A stretch of 64,000 bases of DNA from Pseudanabaena sp. lw0831 (GCF_016584665.1 NZ_BBJB01000057.1:1-64000), one strand, 5' to 3'. Positions 1-8,512 are shown, numbered from the stretch's first letter. The notes: generated from the letters alone by a model not told the origin. Made by a program: numbers and translations.

Positions 1-1601
1 GCGTCGCCTTTGCGCCCGATGGCAAGAGCGTAGTCACGGGGAGTGGGGCAGTGCTGCGGGGAGATGGAATAAATACTTATGGAACGGCGAAGTTGTGGAG
101 CATAGACGGACGCTTGTTGCAAACCTTCCAAGAATCTCGTGTCACGAGCGTCGCCTTTGCGCCCGATGGAAAAACTATTCTCACGGGCAGTAGTGATAAT
201 ACAGCGAAGTTGTGGAGCATAGACGGACGCTTGTTGCAAACCTTTAGAGAGCGTGTATCTATCTTTAGCGTTGCTTTTGCGCCTGATGGCAAGAGCCTTC
301 TAACGAACGGTGGAATTAACTCTTTCAGTGGCAGAGGGAGAGGGAATAGTATTGCAAAGTTATGGAGTACTGATAGTAGATTATTGCAAACCTTTCAAAA
401 TCCTAAAAATTCTATCATTAGCGTTGCGGTTTCACCCGATGGTAAGAGCATTCTCGCTGGGAGTAGATATGAAAGAAATGTATCTATGATAAAAATCAAG
501 CAATATAGCAAGAGTATTCTCACTAGCGTTACAGATAGTAATTTGAATCTGTGGAGCATTGATGGCAGATTATTACAAACTTTTCAACGGTATCGGTCTG
601 ATGTCAATAGCGTTACCTTTGCGCCAGATGGCAAGAGCATTCTCATAGGTAGTGGGGATTTGATTGGAGGTGGAGAGAAGGCGGCGAAGTTATGGAGCAT
701 TGATGGTAGATTATTGCAAACCTTTCAGAGTGAAAACCAACGTCCTGTCGATAAAATTGCCTTTGCACCCGATGGGAAAGCCATCCTTACAGTTAGCGGG
801 GATGAAGCGAAGTTATGGAGCATTGATGGTAGATTATTGCAAACCTTTCAGGGGCATCAAGATTCCGTCGATAACGTAGCGTTTGCGCCTGATGGAAAAA
901 CCATTCTCACGGGTAGCAGGGATAACACGGCGAAGTTGTGGAGCATTGATGGCAGATTGCAAACAACCTTTCAAGGTCACCAAGATACTATCTTTAGTGT
1001 AGCGTTTGCGCCCGATGGAAAAACCATTCTCACGGGTAGCAGGGATAACACGGCGAAGTTGTGGAGCATTGATGGCAGATTGCAAACAACCTTTCAAGGT
1101 CACCAAGATTACGTCACTAATGTAGCGTTTGCGCCCGACGGAAAAACCATTCTCACTGGCAGCAAAGATGACACGGCAAAATTGTGGAGCCTTGACGGTC
1201 GCTTGCTGCATACATTCCAAGAGCGTCAAGATCAAGAGCGTCAAGATCAAGAGCGTCAAGATCAAGAGCGTCAAGAAGAGCGTGAGCGTCGAAATCCTCA
1301 ATATACTGTCTCTAGCTTGGCATTTACACCTGACGGCAAGAGTATTCTTACGGGTAATACAGATGGACTAATAACGTTATGGGATCTCAATCTTGATCAT
1401 TCGCTCTCAGCAATATGTGAGCATCTGCGGGATTTCGCCTCCCTCAGCAACGATCGCACCATCCCCGAAGAAGACCGCAAACTCCGCCAACGCGCCAAAA
1501 CCGCCTGTGAAGGCATCCCTCCACCCAAGACCTCCTTCAACTTCCTAAAAAATGGAAACCTAACCCTTCTCTCCTCCATTTTTATCGGTAAGAGAGATTA
1601 A
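1..1601 (+). CDS. WD40 repeat protein, 5' end outside window
   Basis: The reading frame is open from base 3, so the gene starts before the window; the GTG at 51 is internal. About ten WD40 blades are visible, each with the pattern VAFAPDGK-TILTGS-DNTAKLWSIDGRL. Blades 7-9 are almost identical, which indicates recent duplication. The last blade is preceded by a charged ERQDQ tandem insert. The C-terminal tail (DLNLDHSLSAICEHLRDF, then EEDRKLRQRA) is the usual ending of cyanobacterial WD40 proteins that carry N-terminal NTPase or protease modules. A WD40 propeller is a protein-binding scaffold. The missing N-terminus probably holds a STAND-type NTPase or caspase-like domain, but that is inference. 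A DUF559 gene follows after 18 bp. Confidence 0.9.
   Translation, partial: VAFAPDGKSVVTGSGAVLRGDGINTYGTAKLWSIDGRLLQTFQESRVTSVAFAPDGKTILTGSSDNTAKLWSIDGRLLQTFRERVSIFSVAFAPDGKSLLTNGGINSFSGRGRGNSIAKLWSTDSRLLQTFQNPKNSIISVAVSPDGKSILAGSRYERNVSMIKIKQYSKSILTSVTDSNLNLWSIDGRLLQTFQRYRSDVNSVTFAPDGKSILIGSGDLIGGGEKAAKLWSIDGRLLQTFQSENQRPVDKIAFAPDGKAILTVSGDEAKLWSIDGRLLQTFQGHQDSVDNVAFAPDGKTILTGSRDNTAKLWSIDGRLQTTFQGHQDTIFSVAFAPDGKTILTGSRDNTAKLWSIDGRLQTTFQGHQDYVTNVAFAPDGKTILTGSKDDTAKLWSLDGRLLHTFQERQDQERQDQERQDQERQEERERRNPQYTVSSLAFTPDGKSILTGNTDGLITLWDLNLDHSLSAICEHLRDFASLSNDRTIPEEDRKLRQRAKTACEGIPPPKTSFNFLKNGNLTLLSSIFIGKRD
876..1109 (+). repeat. Near-identical 123-bp-period tandem duplication in WD40 gene
   Basis: Bases 876-986 and 999-1109 differ at only one position that I can see (GCGCCT against GCGCCC). 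The period of 123 bp equals 41 codons, one WD40 blade. Such low divergence at DNA level points to recent unequal recombination or gene conversion. Confidence 0.85.
1221..1280 (+). repeat. 15-bp in-frame minisatellite
   Basis: The unit GAGCGTCAAGATCAA occurs three times exactly and a fourth time partly. It encodes ERQDQ repeats between WD40 blades 9 and 10. The unit is a multiple of three, so copy changes would alter loop length without a frameshift. Confidence 0.9.
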
Positions 1602-1619
1602 GAAGGTATTTGAGAAAAT

Positions 1620-1997
1620 ATGAAAAGCTCTAATCGAATTCGTGGTACTACAAGAGAGATCGAAGAATCTGCCCGTCGCTTACGGAAACAGTTAACACCT
1701 GCTGAAGAAATATTGTGGCAATCATTGCGAGGACGAAAAATCGGTCAACTTAAATTTCGTTGTCAGCATCCTGTTGGAAGATTTATCGTTGACTTTTATT
1801 GTCCTAGCGCCAAATTGGTAATAGAAGTCGATGGTGGCATTCATAGTCAACAACAATCCTACGATCAAGCACGAACAGATGAACTACAAACCTTTGGTTA
1901 TCACGTTCTCAGATTTACCAACGAAGAAGTGATTAATGATTTATCAAACGTCCTGCTCCAAATTGCTAAATTCGCTCAAATAGAGTTCTTCCCATGA
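1620..1997 (+). CDS. DUF559 family endonuclease-like protein
   Basis: This 125-residue protein matches the DUF559 family, a small PD-(D/E)XK/Vsr-related nuclease fold. Visible family features are RKQLTPAEEILWQSLRGRK near the N-terminus, FRCQHPVGRFIVDFYCPSAKLVIEVDGG as the core with the acidic residues (D in IVDFYC, E and D in VIEVDGG), and YHVLRFTNEEV near the end. Family length is typically 110-130 residues, so it is complete. The biological role of DUF559 proteins is not firmly established; they are frequent in cyanobacterial accessory regions. The gene lies 18 bp after the WD40 gene and just before a palindromic repeat. Confidence 0.85.
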   Translation: MKSSNRIRGTTREIEESARRLRKQLTPAEEILWQSLRGRKIGQLKFRCQHPVGRFIVDFYCPSAKLVIEVDGGIHSQQQSYDQARTDELQTFGYHVLRFTNEEVINDLSNVLLQIAKFAQIEFFP

Positions 1998-2007
1998 TTG
2001 AACTATC

Positions 2008-2093
2008 TAGCCCCCCTAGCCCCCCAATTCTGGGGGGAACAAGATAAATCCAAACTCTTCAAGTCCCCCAGAATTGGGGGATTTAGGGGGCTA
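2008..2093. repeat. C/G-rich palindromic repeat with terminal inverted repeats
   Basis: The left arm (2008-2036) and right arm (2065-2093) are imperfect inverted copies, beginning TAGCCCCC and ending GGGGGCTA, with CCAATTCTGG-type cores. It lies between the DUF559 gene and the ATPase. A reading frame could run through it from 1998, but translating it gives low-complexity sequence, so it is treated as an intergenic element. Related C/G-run elements occur inside the CHAT gene at 34542-34667 and about 35025-35058. Confidence 0.8.
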
Positions 2094-2135
2094 AACACAT
2101 CAAACCGAAGCCAAAGTTCACCCATCCATAAACCC

Positions 2136-3494
2136 ATGACCTTCGACCCTCTCAAATTTTTCAAAGCTTGCAACCCCAACAAAACCCTCATTGTCTCCAA
2201 CGAAACAGACCGCAGCTACTACATCGACTTCACCGCAGCCAGAAGCGGCAAACGCAAAACCGTCAGCCTCATCGACGAACTCTATCGCACCATTACCCGT
2301 AGCGACGATCGCAGCCACCAACTCTTTACAGGACACATCGGCTGCGGCAAATCCACCGAACTCGGCAAACTCAAATACGAACTCGAACGCGAAGGCTTTC
2401 ACGTCGTCTATCTCGACTCCAGCGAAGACCTCGTTATGACCGACGTAGACATATCCGACATCCTCCTCACCGTCGCCCGCCAGATCGGTAAAAGTCTCAC
2501 CGCCGCAAAAATCGAACTTAATCCCACAGGCTTTCAGGGACTCCTCCAAAAAACTTGGAGCGTCCTCCAAAGTGATGTCAGCATCTCAGGCGAAGGGAAC
2601 ATTCCCCTGATTGGCAAAGTCTCCGCCAGCACCACAGGTGAAGTCTCCGCCGACCTCCTCGGCATCGGCAAATTTAGCGCCAAACTCAAAGGCAACCCCG
2701 ACGCACGCGCCCGACTGCGCCAACACCTCGAACCCCAAACCGATAACCTACTAGAACTCATCAACAAAGAACTCCTCGAACCCGCCAACAAGGCACTCCA
2801 AGAACGCGGACAAAAAGGGATAGTTGCCATCGTCGATAGCCTCGATCGCCTCGAAAACACCAAAGAACGCAACCAAGCCGAATATATCTTCGTCACACGC
2901 GGCGAAAAACTCCGTCAATTCCATTGCCACATCGTCTACACCACCCCCCTCGTCCTCAACTTCTCTAACTCGATCGCACCACTCAGCGATCGCTTCGGCG
3001 GCGCACCCAAAGTCCTACCAATGGTGCGCGTCAAAAATCGCGACAACCAACTCCACACCGAAGGCATCCACCTCTTACGCGACATGGTTCTCGCCCGTGC
3101 TTTTCCCGATCTGTCCTCAGAGGAACGCGCCCAATATCTCGACCAAGTATTTGAAAATCAAGAAACTTGCGATCGGCTCTGCACCGTCAGTGGCGGTCAC
3201 GTTCGCAACCTCCTCGTTCTCCTCTACGGCTGCCTCCAAAAACAAGACCCACCCATCGATCGCGACACCCTCGAAGAAGTGATCGCCACCCAACGCGATT
3301 CCCTCGTCAGAGCGATCACTGCCAATGAATGGGAACTTCTGCAACAAGTCAAGGCTCAAAAAGCCGTAGTCGGTGAAGAAGGCTATCAAACCCTCCTTCG
3401 CAGTCTCTTTGTCTTCGAGTATCTCGACGAACTCGGCACATGGTTCGGACTCAACCCCATCCTCGCTGAAGCCGAACAATTGAAAGTGTCATAA
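2136..3494 (+). CDS. AAA-type P-loop ATPase
   Basis: The start is placed at ATG 2136 (MTFDPLKFFKACNPNKTL), because upstream codons would translate the palindromic repeat. The product has about 452 residues. A Walker A motif, GHIGCGKST, lies near residue 65, and a Walker B-like stretch, GIVAIVDSLDRLE, near residue 230. The middle contains a G/S-rich segment (SGEGNIPLIGKVSASTTGEV). The protein resembles stand-alone AAA/STAND-like ATPases found next to WD40 or CHAT effectors in cyanobacteria. The exact role is unknown. The gene is strongly C-biased at third positions (CTC, GCC, ACC, GAC), unlike the AT-richer neighbours on both sides, which suggests separate ancestry. Confidence 0.75.
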   Translation: MTFDPLKFFKACNPNKTLIVSNETDRSYYIDFTAARSGKRKTVSLIDELYRTITRSDDRSHQLFTGHIGCGKSTELGKLKYELEREGFHVVYLDSSEDLVMTDVDISDILLTVARQIGKSLTAAKIELNPTGFQGLLQKTWSVLQSDVSISGEGNIPLIGKVSASTTGEVSADLLGIGKFSAKLKGNPDARARLRQHLEPQTDNLLELINKELLEPANKALQERGQKGIVAIVDSLDRLENTKERNQAEYIFVTRGEKLRQFHCHIVYTTPLVLNFSNSIAPLSDRFGGAPKVLPMVRVKNRDNQLHTEGIHLLRDMVLARAFPDLSSEERAQYLDQVFENQETCDRLCTVSGGHVRNLLVLLYGCLQKQDPPIDRDTLEEVIATQRDSLVRAITANEWELLQQVKAQKAVVGEEGYQTLLRSLFVFEYLDELGTWFGLNPILAEAEQLKVS

Positions 3495-3536
3495 TATTAA
3501 TCATCGTAACCAATGCGATCGCCACAGGTAAATTTT

Positions 3537-3893
3537 ATGAACACTAAACTGCTGAATGGACAAACTAAGCTATCTATTAATGTCTTAGTCAAAAACGAGA
3601 AAGATGGCAAGGTCAGCGCCAGAGTATTAGGGCTGCCAGAATATAGCGTTACTAGCAGCGATCGCAACTCAGCTATTTCTGAATTAGATCGATTAATTAC
3701 TGCAAATTTATTGGGGAATGAAGTCATATCCTTAGAACTAGAAATCCCCAAATCTGAACATCCTTGGCGAAAGTTTGCAGGAATTTACAAGGACAGTCAG
3801 CTATTTGACTCCGTATTAACCAACATTGAATCTCACCGCCATGAACTCGATTCACAGACGGCAACTGACTATGAAGAGGGAAAAATCGCTTGA
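3537..3893 (+). CDS. Probable antitoxin paired with PIN toxin
   Basis: The 118-residue protein starts at ATG 3537; an in-frame upstream codon at 3513 is less likely. The N-terminal half (LSINVLVKNEKDGKVSARVLG) has a HicB-like beta pattern. The C-terminus (HPWRKFAGIYKDSQLFDSVL, then IESHRHELD) resembles proteins commonly found immediately upstream of VapC-type PIN toxins in cyanobacteria. Its stop codon overlaps the TTG start of the PIN gene (TTGA), which implies translational coupling. The antitoxin role rests on this arrangement and on the recalled C-terminal pattern. The toxin frame downstream is interrupted, so this may now be an orphan. Confidence 0.6.
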   Translation: MNTKLLNGQTKLSINVLVKNEKDGKVSARVLGLPEYSVTSSDRNSAISELDRLITANLLGNEVISLELEIPKSEHPWRKFAGIYKDSQLFDSVLTNIESHRHELDSQTATDYEEGKIA

Positions 3894-4321
3894 GTTTACT
3901 GATACTTGATACCGATCATGCTTCTTTATTTCTTAAAGGCAATGCTCTAATTTGCGATCGCGTATTTCAAACTGATCCAGAAAACCTTGCCATCTCAGTC
4001 ATAACGGCTGAAGAGATTTGCCAAGGATGGCTTAGTGAAATTAATAAACATAGCCAAGCAGCACAATCATCAAGACTACTGTTAGCCTATTCAGAGTTTG
4101 AGAAAGCTTTAGATTTCTTCTAAACTATACAGAGAGTGAGTTTTGACATTAGCGCTTATCATCAGTTTGAGATTTTACGTCGCCAATTTAGACGTTTGGG
4201 TACGAGAGATTTAAGAATTGCCGCGATCGCTTTATCTATCAACGCCACCGTAATTACACGCAATGCAAAAGATTTTGGACAGATCCAAAGTCTATCAATC
4301 GAAGACTGGTCTACAGTCTAA
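3890..4321 (+). pseudogene. VapC-like PIN toxin interrupted by one in-frame stop
   Basis: Bases 3890-4123 encode the N-terminal part of a PIN nuclease (LLILDTDHASL, then VITAEEICQGW). After a TAA at 4121-4123 the same frame continues as TIQRVSFDISAYHQFE, then RLGTRDLRIAAIALSINATVI and NAKDFGQI, ending at 4321. Both parts share reading phase, so no frameshift is needed: a single CAA-to-TAA change would explain the break. The acidic PIN residues (D in LDTDH, E in AEE, D in TRDLRIA) are all still present. Full length would be 143 residues, normal for this family. It could be a genuine nonsense mutation, a suppressed stop or a sequencing error. A GTG at 4136 could restart translation but would lack the first catalytic residues. 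Confidence 0.8.
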
Positions 4322-4461
4322 GTTTATCGAGCATCGAATGTCGAGCAATTAAAATAGCCCTTTGCCCCAATTATGGCAACTCTTTAAAAATTATTACAAA
4401 TATATTATGTATTTTTGTATACTGGTAGGTTGAATGGGATATACAAAAGGTATTTATCAGC

Positions 4462-6156
4462 GTGAGTCAGCATCCCCTCGAACAGCTAAATCGCTACGAC
4501 GCAAAAGCCAATGCCGAATATTACGGTCGTCGTCCTTGGTTAGCGATCGCACGTATTTTCAAAATAATTTATTTTGCATTGAGCTTTGGTCTCGCCTTTG
4601 GCTGGGATGTCTTGACAGGCAACACAGTCAGTCAGCCTAAGCTAGCCGAGCAGTTACGCCGCATCATTACCGCTCTTGGCCCCACCTATATCAAAGTCGG
4701 GCAAGCACTATCGACAAGACCTGACTTGGTGAGGATCGATTTCCTAGAAGAACTAACGAAACTGCAAGACCAGTTACCGCCTTTTTCTAACCAACAAGCT
4801 TTTGCAATTATTGAGTCAGAGCTAGGCAAACCCGTAAATGCAGTTTATCGCATCATCTCTGAAGACGCAGTCGCGGCAGCAAGTTTAGGACAGGTTTATA
4901 AAGCCACGCTTTACACTGGCGAAGAAGTAGCCGTCAAGGTACAACGTCCAGCCTTAGTGCCTACACTCACCCTCGATCTCTACATCATGCGTGGCATTGC
5001 AGGATGGCTGGGACCACTTTTGCCGCTTAACTTAGGTAATAGTTTAGAAGCGATCGTCGATGAGTTCGGCTTAAAGCTATTTGAAGAAATCGATTACGTT
5101 CATGAGGCAACCAACGCCGAGCGTTTCGCTGGTTATTTCAAAAACGATCCTGATGTCAAAGTTCCATCAATTTATCGTCAGTTCAGCACCCATCGAGTCC
5201 TAACACTGGAATGGATTAATGGCATCAAGCTCACTGAAATCGACCAAATTAAATCCGCAGGACTAAACACAGACAATCTCGTAAAAATTGGCGTTATGTC
5301 TGGTTTACGTCAACTTCTAGAATTTGGCTTTTTCCACGCCGATCCTCACCCTGGTAATCTCTTCGCCACCTACGATGGAAAGATGGCATATATCGATTTT
5401 GGCATGATGGATCAATTAGATCTCACCACCAAAGAGCAGTTAGTTGATTCAGTCGTTCACTTGCTGAATAAGGATTACGACGAGCTGGGACAAGACTATG
5501 TAAGACTGGGATTCCTGCAACCTGACATCGAGATGAAGCCAATTGTCAACGCTCTCGAATCAGTTTTAGGCGATATCATGTCCGAGAAAGTGAAAGACTT
5601 CAACTTTAAAGTTGTGACCGATCGCTTCTCGAAAGTGATGTATGACTATCCATTCTGTTTACCTGCCAAGTTTGCACTCATCATTCGTTCTGTAATTACC
5701 CAAGAAGGTGTGGCTCTGAGCCTAAATCCAGAATTTCAGATTGTGCAGGTTGCCTACCCCTATGTAGCGAGACGGTTGCTCACTGATGAATCAGAAAGTC
5801 TGCGTCAAAGATTAGTTGGCATTTTGTTTAAAGATGATAAGTTCCAATGGGCAAGATTGGAGAATTTATTGGCGATCGCAAAATCCGATAGTGATTTTGA
5901 CATTATCCCGACTGCAAGTATGGGATTGAAATTCTTGACTTCCAAGGATGGTGCATATATCCGCCGCCGCATTTTGTTAGCTCTTACCGAAGATAATCGC
6001 CTTCATACCGAGGAGCTAATGCGGATCTGGCAAATGATCGGTGCTGATCTTGAACCTGCGAAGTTATGGGATATGGCAGTTAAGACTCTAACTGGAGCAG
6101 TTCCTAAAGCGATCGCAGCGGCTCTCCCCTTCGCTGCCTTTCAAAATATCAATTAA
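4462..6156 (+). CDS. ABC1/AarF/UbiB family atypical kinase
   Basis: The 564-residue protein shows the UbiB (ABC1/ADCK) signature: the KxGQ-type motif YIKVGQALSTRPDL near residue 75, the alanine-rich nucleotide loop AAASLGQVYKA followed by VAVKVQRP, the catalytic loop GFFHADPHPGNLF and the metal-binding YIDFGMMDQ. Family members act in prenylquinone (plastoquinone, tocopherol) metabolism or membrane lipid homeostasis; the precise substrate is unknown for most cyanobacterial paralogues. Translation starts at GTG 4462 (MSQHPLEQLNRYDAKANAEYY), the position where cyanobacterial homologues normally begin. A strong hairpin terminator follows the gene. Confidence 0.92.
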   Translation: MSQHPLEQLNRYDAKANAEYYGRRPWLAIARIFKIIYFALSFGLAFGWDVLTGNTVSQPKLAEQLRRIITALGPTYIKVGQALSTRPDLVRIDFLEELTKLQDQLPPFSNQQAFAIIESELGKPVNAVYRIISEDAVAAASLGQVYKATLYTGEEVAVKVQRPALVPTLTLDLYIMRGIAGWLGPLLPLNLGNSLEAIVDEFGLKLFEEIDYVHEATNAERFAGYFKNDPDVKVPSIYRQFSTHRVLTLEWINGIKLTEIDQIKSAGLNTDNLVKIGVMSGLRQLLEFGFFHADPHPGNLFATYDGKMAYIDFGMMDQLDLTTKEQLVDSVVHLLNKDYDELGQDYVRLGFLQPDIEMKPIVNALESVLGDIMSEKVKDFNFKVVTDRFSKVMYDYPFCLPAKFALIIRSVITQEGVALSLNPEFQIVQVAYPYVARRLLTDESESLRQRLVGILFKDDKFQWARLENLLAIAKSDSDFDIIPTASMGLKFLTSKDGAYIRRRILLALTEDNRLHTEELMRIWQMIGADLEPAKLWDMAVKTLTGAVPKAIAAALPFAAFQNIN

Positions 6157-6180
6157 CAAACTTGGCGTAATCAAAAACAA

Positions 6181-6221
6181 AAAAAGGAAAATCGACCGCG
6201 TAGCGGTCGATTTTCCTTTTT
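6181..6221 (+). terminator. Hairpin terminator after AarF-like gene
   Basis: A perfect 19-bp stem (6181-6199 with 6203-6221) closes on a GTA loop. The arms begin with AAAAAGGAAAATC and end with the matching CCTTTTT, so the 3' arm supplies a T-rich tail. It is 24 bp after the stop codon. Confidence 0.8.
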
Positions 6222-6242
6222 ACATGTACAATCAAATTTGAT

Positions 6243-7199
6243 ATGAATCTAGAAATCATTCCTACAGCGAATAATAATACTAACTTGATTAAAGTCGGGA
6301 CAGATTTGATTAAATCTGAGCGAATTGATCGCTTCTTAGCTCATCACCTCACCGAACTATCACGATCGCGAGTACAAGCATTAATTGATGAAGGCTATGT
6401 CACCGTTAATGACGTTCTTTGTAATAACAAAAAGGATTTAATCAAAGCAGGCGATCGCATTCAGCTAATTACTCCCGACGCAACGCCCCTTGATATCGTT
6501 GCCCAAGAAATTCCCCTAGATGTTTTGTACGAAGATGAACATTTAATTGTAATTAATAAAGCTGCGGGAATAGTCGTCCATCCTGCGGCGGGACATAGCG
6601 ATGGGACTCTAGTGAATGCGCTTTTAGCACATTGCACAGAGCTGTCGGGGATAAATGGAACTCAGCGCCCAGGGATTGTGCATCGTTTAGATAAAGATAC
6701 CAGTGGCGTAATGGTGGTTGCCAAGAGCGATCGCGCTCATCAAGATTTACAAGCCCAGATTCAAGCAAAAACAGCGCGACGGGAATATCTAGGCATTGTG
6801 CGCGGCGTACCCAAGGGTGAATCAGGCATAATTGACGCTGCGATCGCTAGACACAAGAGCGATCGCAAAAAAATGGCAGTCATTGCCGATGGCAGAAAAG
6901 CGATTACGCATTGGCAAATTCAGGAGCGTCTAGGAAATTACACGCTTGTTAAGTTTGATTTAGAAACAGGGCGCACCCATCAAATTCGGGTGCATTCGGC
7001 ATATATGGGCTGGGCGATCGCTGGCGATCCTGTCTATGGATATCCAAACAAGGAAACTTCGCAATATCTTACAGGTCAAGCACTACATGCATGGCGGCTT
7101 ACCTTTACCCATCCAGTTTCAGGCGCATTAATTGAAAATACTGCCCCCTTACCCGAAGGCTTCGAGAAGCTATTAGCTTTTTTACGCCGCAGAAAATAA
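6243..7199 (+). CDS. RluA/RluD family 23S rRNA pseudouridine synthase
   Basis: This 318-residue enzyme has an N-terminal S4 RNA-binding region (RIDRFLAHHLTELSRSRVQALIDEG, then VNDVLCNNKKDLIKAGDRI). The catalytic domain follows, with LYEDEHLIVINKAAGIVVHP, the signature GIVHRLDKDTSGVMVVAK containing the catalytic Asp, and the RTHQIRVHSAYMGWAIAGDP motif. This architecture is that of RluD, which isomerises uridines in helix 69 of 23S rRNA, although RluC-like assignments cannot be excluded. The gene ends tail-to-tail with rsmI in a shared hairpin. Confidence 0.9.
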   Translation: MNLEIIPTANNNTNLIKVGTDLIKSERIDRFLAHHLTELSRSRVQALIDEGYVTVNDVLCNNKKDLIKAGDRIQLITPDATPLDIVAQEIPLDVLYEDEHLIVINKAAGIVVHPAAGHSDGTLVNALLAHCTELSGINGTQRPGIVHRLDKDTSGVMVVAKSDRAHQDLQAQIQAKTARREYLGIVRGVPKGESGIIDAAIARHKSDRKKMAVIADGRKAITHWQIQERLGNYTLVKFDLETGRTHQIRVHSAYMGWAIAGDPVYGYPNKETSQYLTGQALHAWRLTFTHPVSGALIENTAPLPEGFEKLLAFLRRRK

Positions 7200-7226
7200 A
7201 ATGTTGTGCGAGCACAACATTTTATT
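7195..7226. terminator. Bidirectional hairpin between rluD-like gene and rsmI
   Basis: A perfect 15-bp stem (7195-7209 with 7212-7226) contains the stop codons of both convergent genes within its arms. Both ends are A/T-rich, so it can terminate transcription from either side. Confidence 0.8.
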
Positions 7227-8064
7227 CTTGTAGCGTCAGCGCTAGCTGATAAATTTGGCGGCGTGGTAAATCGGCTAGTTCGGCTAATTGACGGCTTGCC
7301 TCTGATCGCGAAACACCAGAATCAATCAAATTTTGCAACTCTTTTAAAATTACGTCCTCTGTCCAAGCAGGTTTTAGACGAGCTTTCGCTCCTTCTAAAA
7401 CCAATGTAAATTCGCCTCTAGGAGCCTGAATCGTAAAATGGGCGATCGCATCTTCGATGGAACCGCGCCAAAACTCCTCATGTAATTTGGTTAATTCTCT
7501 AGCGATCGCAATTCGACGATCTCTTCCCAAACTTTCGGCAAGCTCTTCGAGAGTTCGCAATAACCGATGTGGCGATTCATAAAGAATCATCGTGCGAGTT
7601 TCTAATCGCAAAATTTCGAGGCGATCGCGTTTTTCTTTTTTATCAGTTGGCAAAAATCCATCAAACCCAAAATGCTGTGTCGCTAATCCTGATGCCGTTA
7701 ATGCGGCAATCCCTGCGGTGACGACAGGAATCGGGACAATCCGAATTCCTGCTGCAATACAACCCTGTACAAGTTCTACCCCAGGGTCAGAAATCGCGGG
7801 CATTCCTGCATCGGTGACTAAGGCGATCGCCATACCTTGCAACAACTTTTCTACTAGTTCGGGGACACGCTTAAAAGCATTATGTTCGTGATAGCTTGTC
7901 TGCGGAGTCTCAATCCCAAAATGATGCAGCAGCTTCCCCGTATGTCTAGTATCCTCCGCCGCAATTAAATCCACCTGTTTCAGCGTCGCGATCGCTCTGA
8001 AAGTCATATCCTCCAAATTACCGATCGGCGTACCCACCAAATACAGAATCCCTGAAGCTTCCAT
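7222..8064 (-). CDS. rsmI: 16S rRNA (cytidine-1402-2'-O)-methyltransferase
   Basis: The 280-residue protein begins LYLVGTPIGNLEDMTFRAIATL, then LIAAEDTRHTGKLLHHFGI, the hallmark of RsmI. Further family motifs are LVTDAGMPAISDPG, the proline-rich SAM pocket, and RTMILYESPHRLLRTLEEL with REFTKLHEEF-like sequence (ARELTKLHEEFWRG). The enzyme 2'-O-methylates C1402 of 16S rRNA in the ribosomal P site using S-adenosylmethionine. Length is normal. It lies 3 bp after a small phasin-like gene on the same strand and converges with the pseudouridine synthase gene, so two rRNA-modifying genes are adjacent. Confidence 0.95.
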   Translation of the reverse strand: MEASGILYLVGTPIGNLEDMTFRAIATLKQVDLIAAEDTRHTGKLLHHFGIETPQTSYHEHNAFKRVPELVEKLLQGMAIALVTDAGMPAISDPGVELVQGCIAAGIRIVPIPVVTAGIAALTASGLATQHFGFDGFLPTDKKEKRDRLEILRLETRTMILYESPHRLLRTLEELAESLGRDRRIAIARELTKLHEEFWRGSIEDAIAHFTIQAPRGEFTLVLEGAKARLKPAWTEDVILKELQNLIDSGVSRSEASRQLAELADLPRRQIYQLALTLQE

Positions 8065-8067
8065 TAA

Positions 8068-8391
8068 TTAGCGCCACTGTTTATTTTCTAATTCGCGAAG
8101 CTGACGCTCTAGGCGATCGATTCGCCCACGCAATTCATCCATTTCATTTTGACGTGGTACACCCAAATCTTGCATCACATTACGAATCTGCCGCTGAATT
8201 AAAGTCTCCAGATTTCCCTGTTCTGACTTGAGTCGGCTTGCAATATCATTGAGGATCTCTGAAGCCTGTTCAGGATCGATTTTGCCATCTTTGACCCAAT
8301 CTTCACTAGCTTCTTTTATTTTTTCTAGCACCATCGAAGTCGTGCCAACTCCAAGCATGAGTAACTGCTTGAGCAAATTATTGCTATCCAT
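8068..8391 (-). CDS. Phasin-like small coiled-coil protein
   Basis: The 107-residue protein (NLLKQLLMLGVGTTSMVLEK at the start) is mostly helical, with a C-terminal coiled coil (DELRGRIDRLERQLRELE). This pattern is that of the phasin/PhaF-PhaI-like superfamily proteins widespread in cyanobacteria, including species without polyhydroxyalkanoate granules, so a granule role should not be assumed. It ends 3 bp before rsmI and is probably co-transcribed with it. Confidence 0.7.
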   Translation of the reverse strand: MDSNNLLKQLLMLGVGTTSMVLEKIKEASEDWVKDGKIDPEQASEILNDIASRLKSEQGNLETLIQRQIRNVMQDLGVPRQNEMDELRGRIDRLERQLRELENKQWR

Positions 8392-8448
8392 AACTATATG
8401 TGATCCTCAAAGCCGATCTATCACTCCATCATACTACTTCCTTCTCTG

Positions 8449-8493
8449 TCAAAAACAGTGGAGTGGGGCTTAGCCCCACTCCACTGTTTTTGA
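8449..8493. repeat. Perfect intergenic hairpin, 22-bp stem
   Basis: Arms 8449-8470 and 8472-8493 are exact inverted copies around a single central base, with a GTGGGGCT core and AAAAACAG outer parts. It is the first of three hairpins in the 367-bp gap 8392-8758, which has no other recognisable feature apart from the promoter region of the cyclophilin gene. Confidence 0.85.
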
Positions 8494-8512
8494 CTATAGA
8501 AATGCAAATTCT

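Noticed and set aside
1221-1280. Direct repeats as a possible CRISPR array
   Set aside because: The 15-bp units are contiguous, in frame within a coding region and have no spacers; no CRISPR array or cas gene was seen anywhere.
834-1301. 155-codon minus-strand frame opposite the WD40 gene
   Set aside because: It is the antisense of the repetitive WD40 blades and minisatellite; the WD40 frame has clear homologous sequence, this one only low-complexity LLILTLL repeats.
1998-2135. N-terminal extension of the AAA ATPase from TTG 1998
   Set aside because: It would translate the C/G-rich palindromic repeat at 2008-2093; the ATG at 2136 starts where the protein begins to look conserved.
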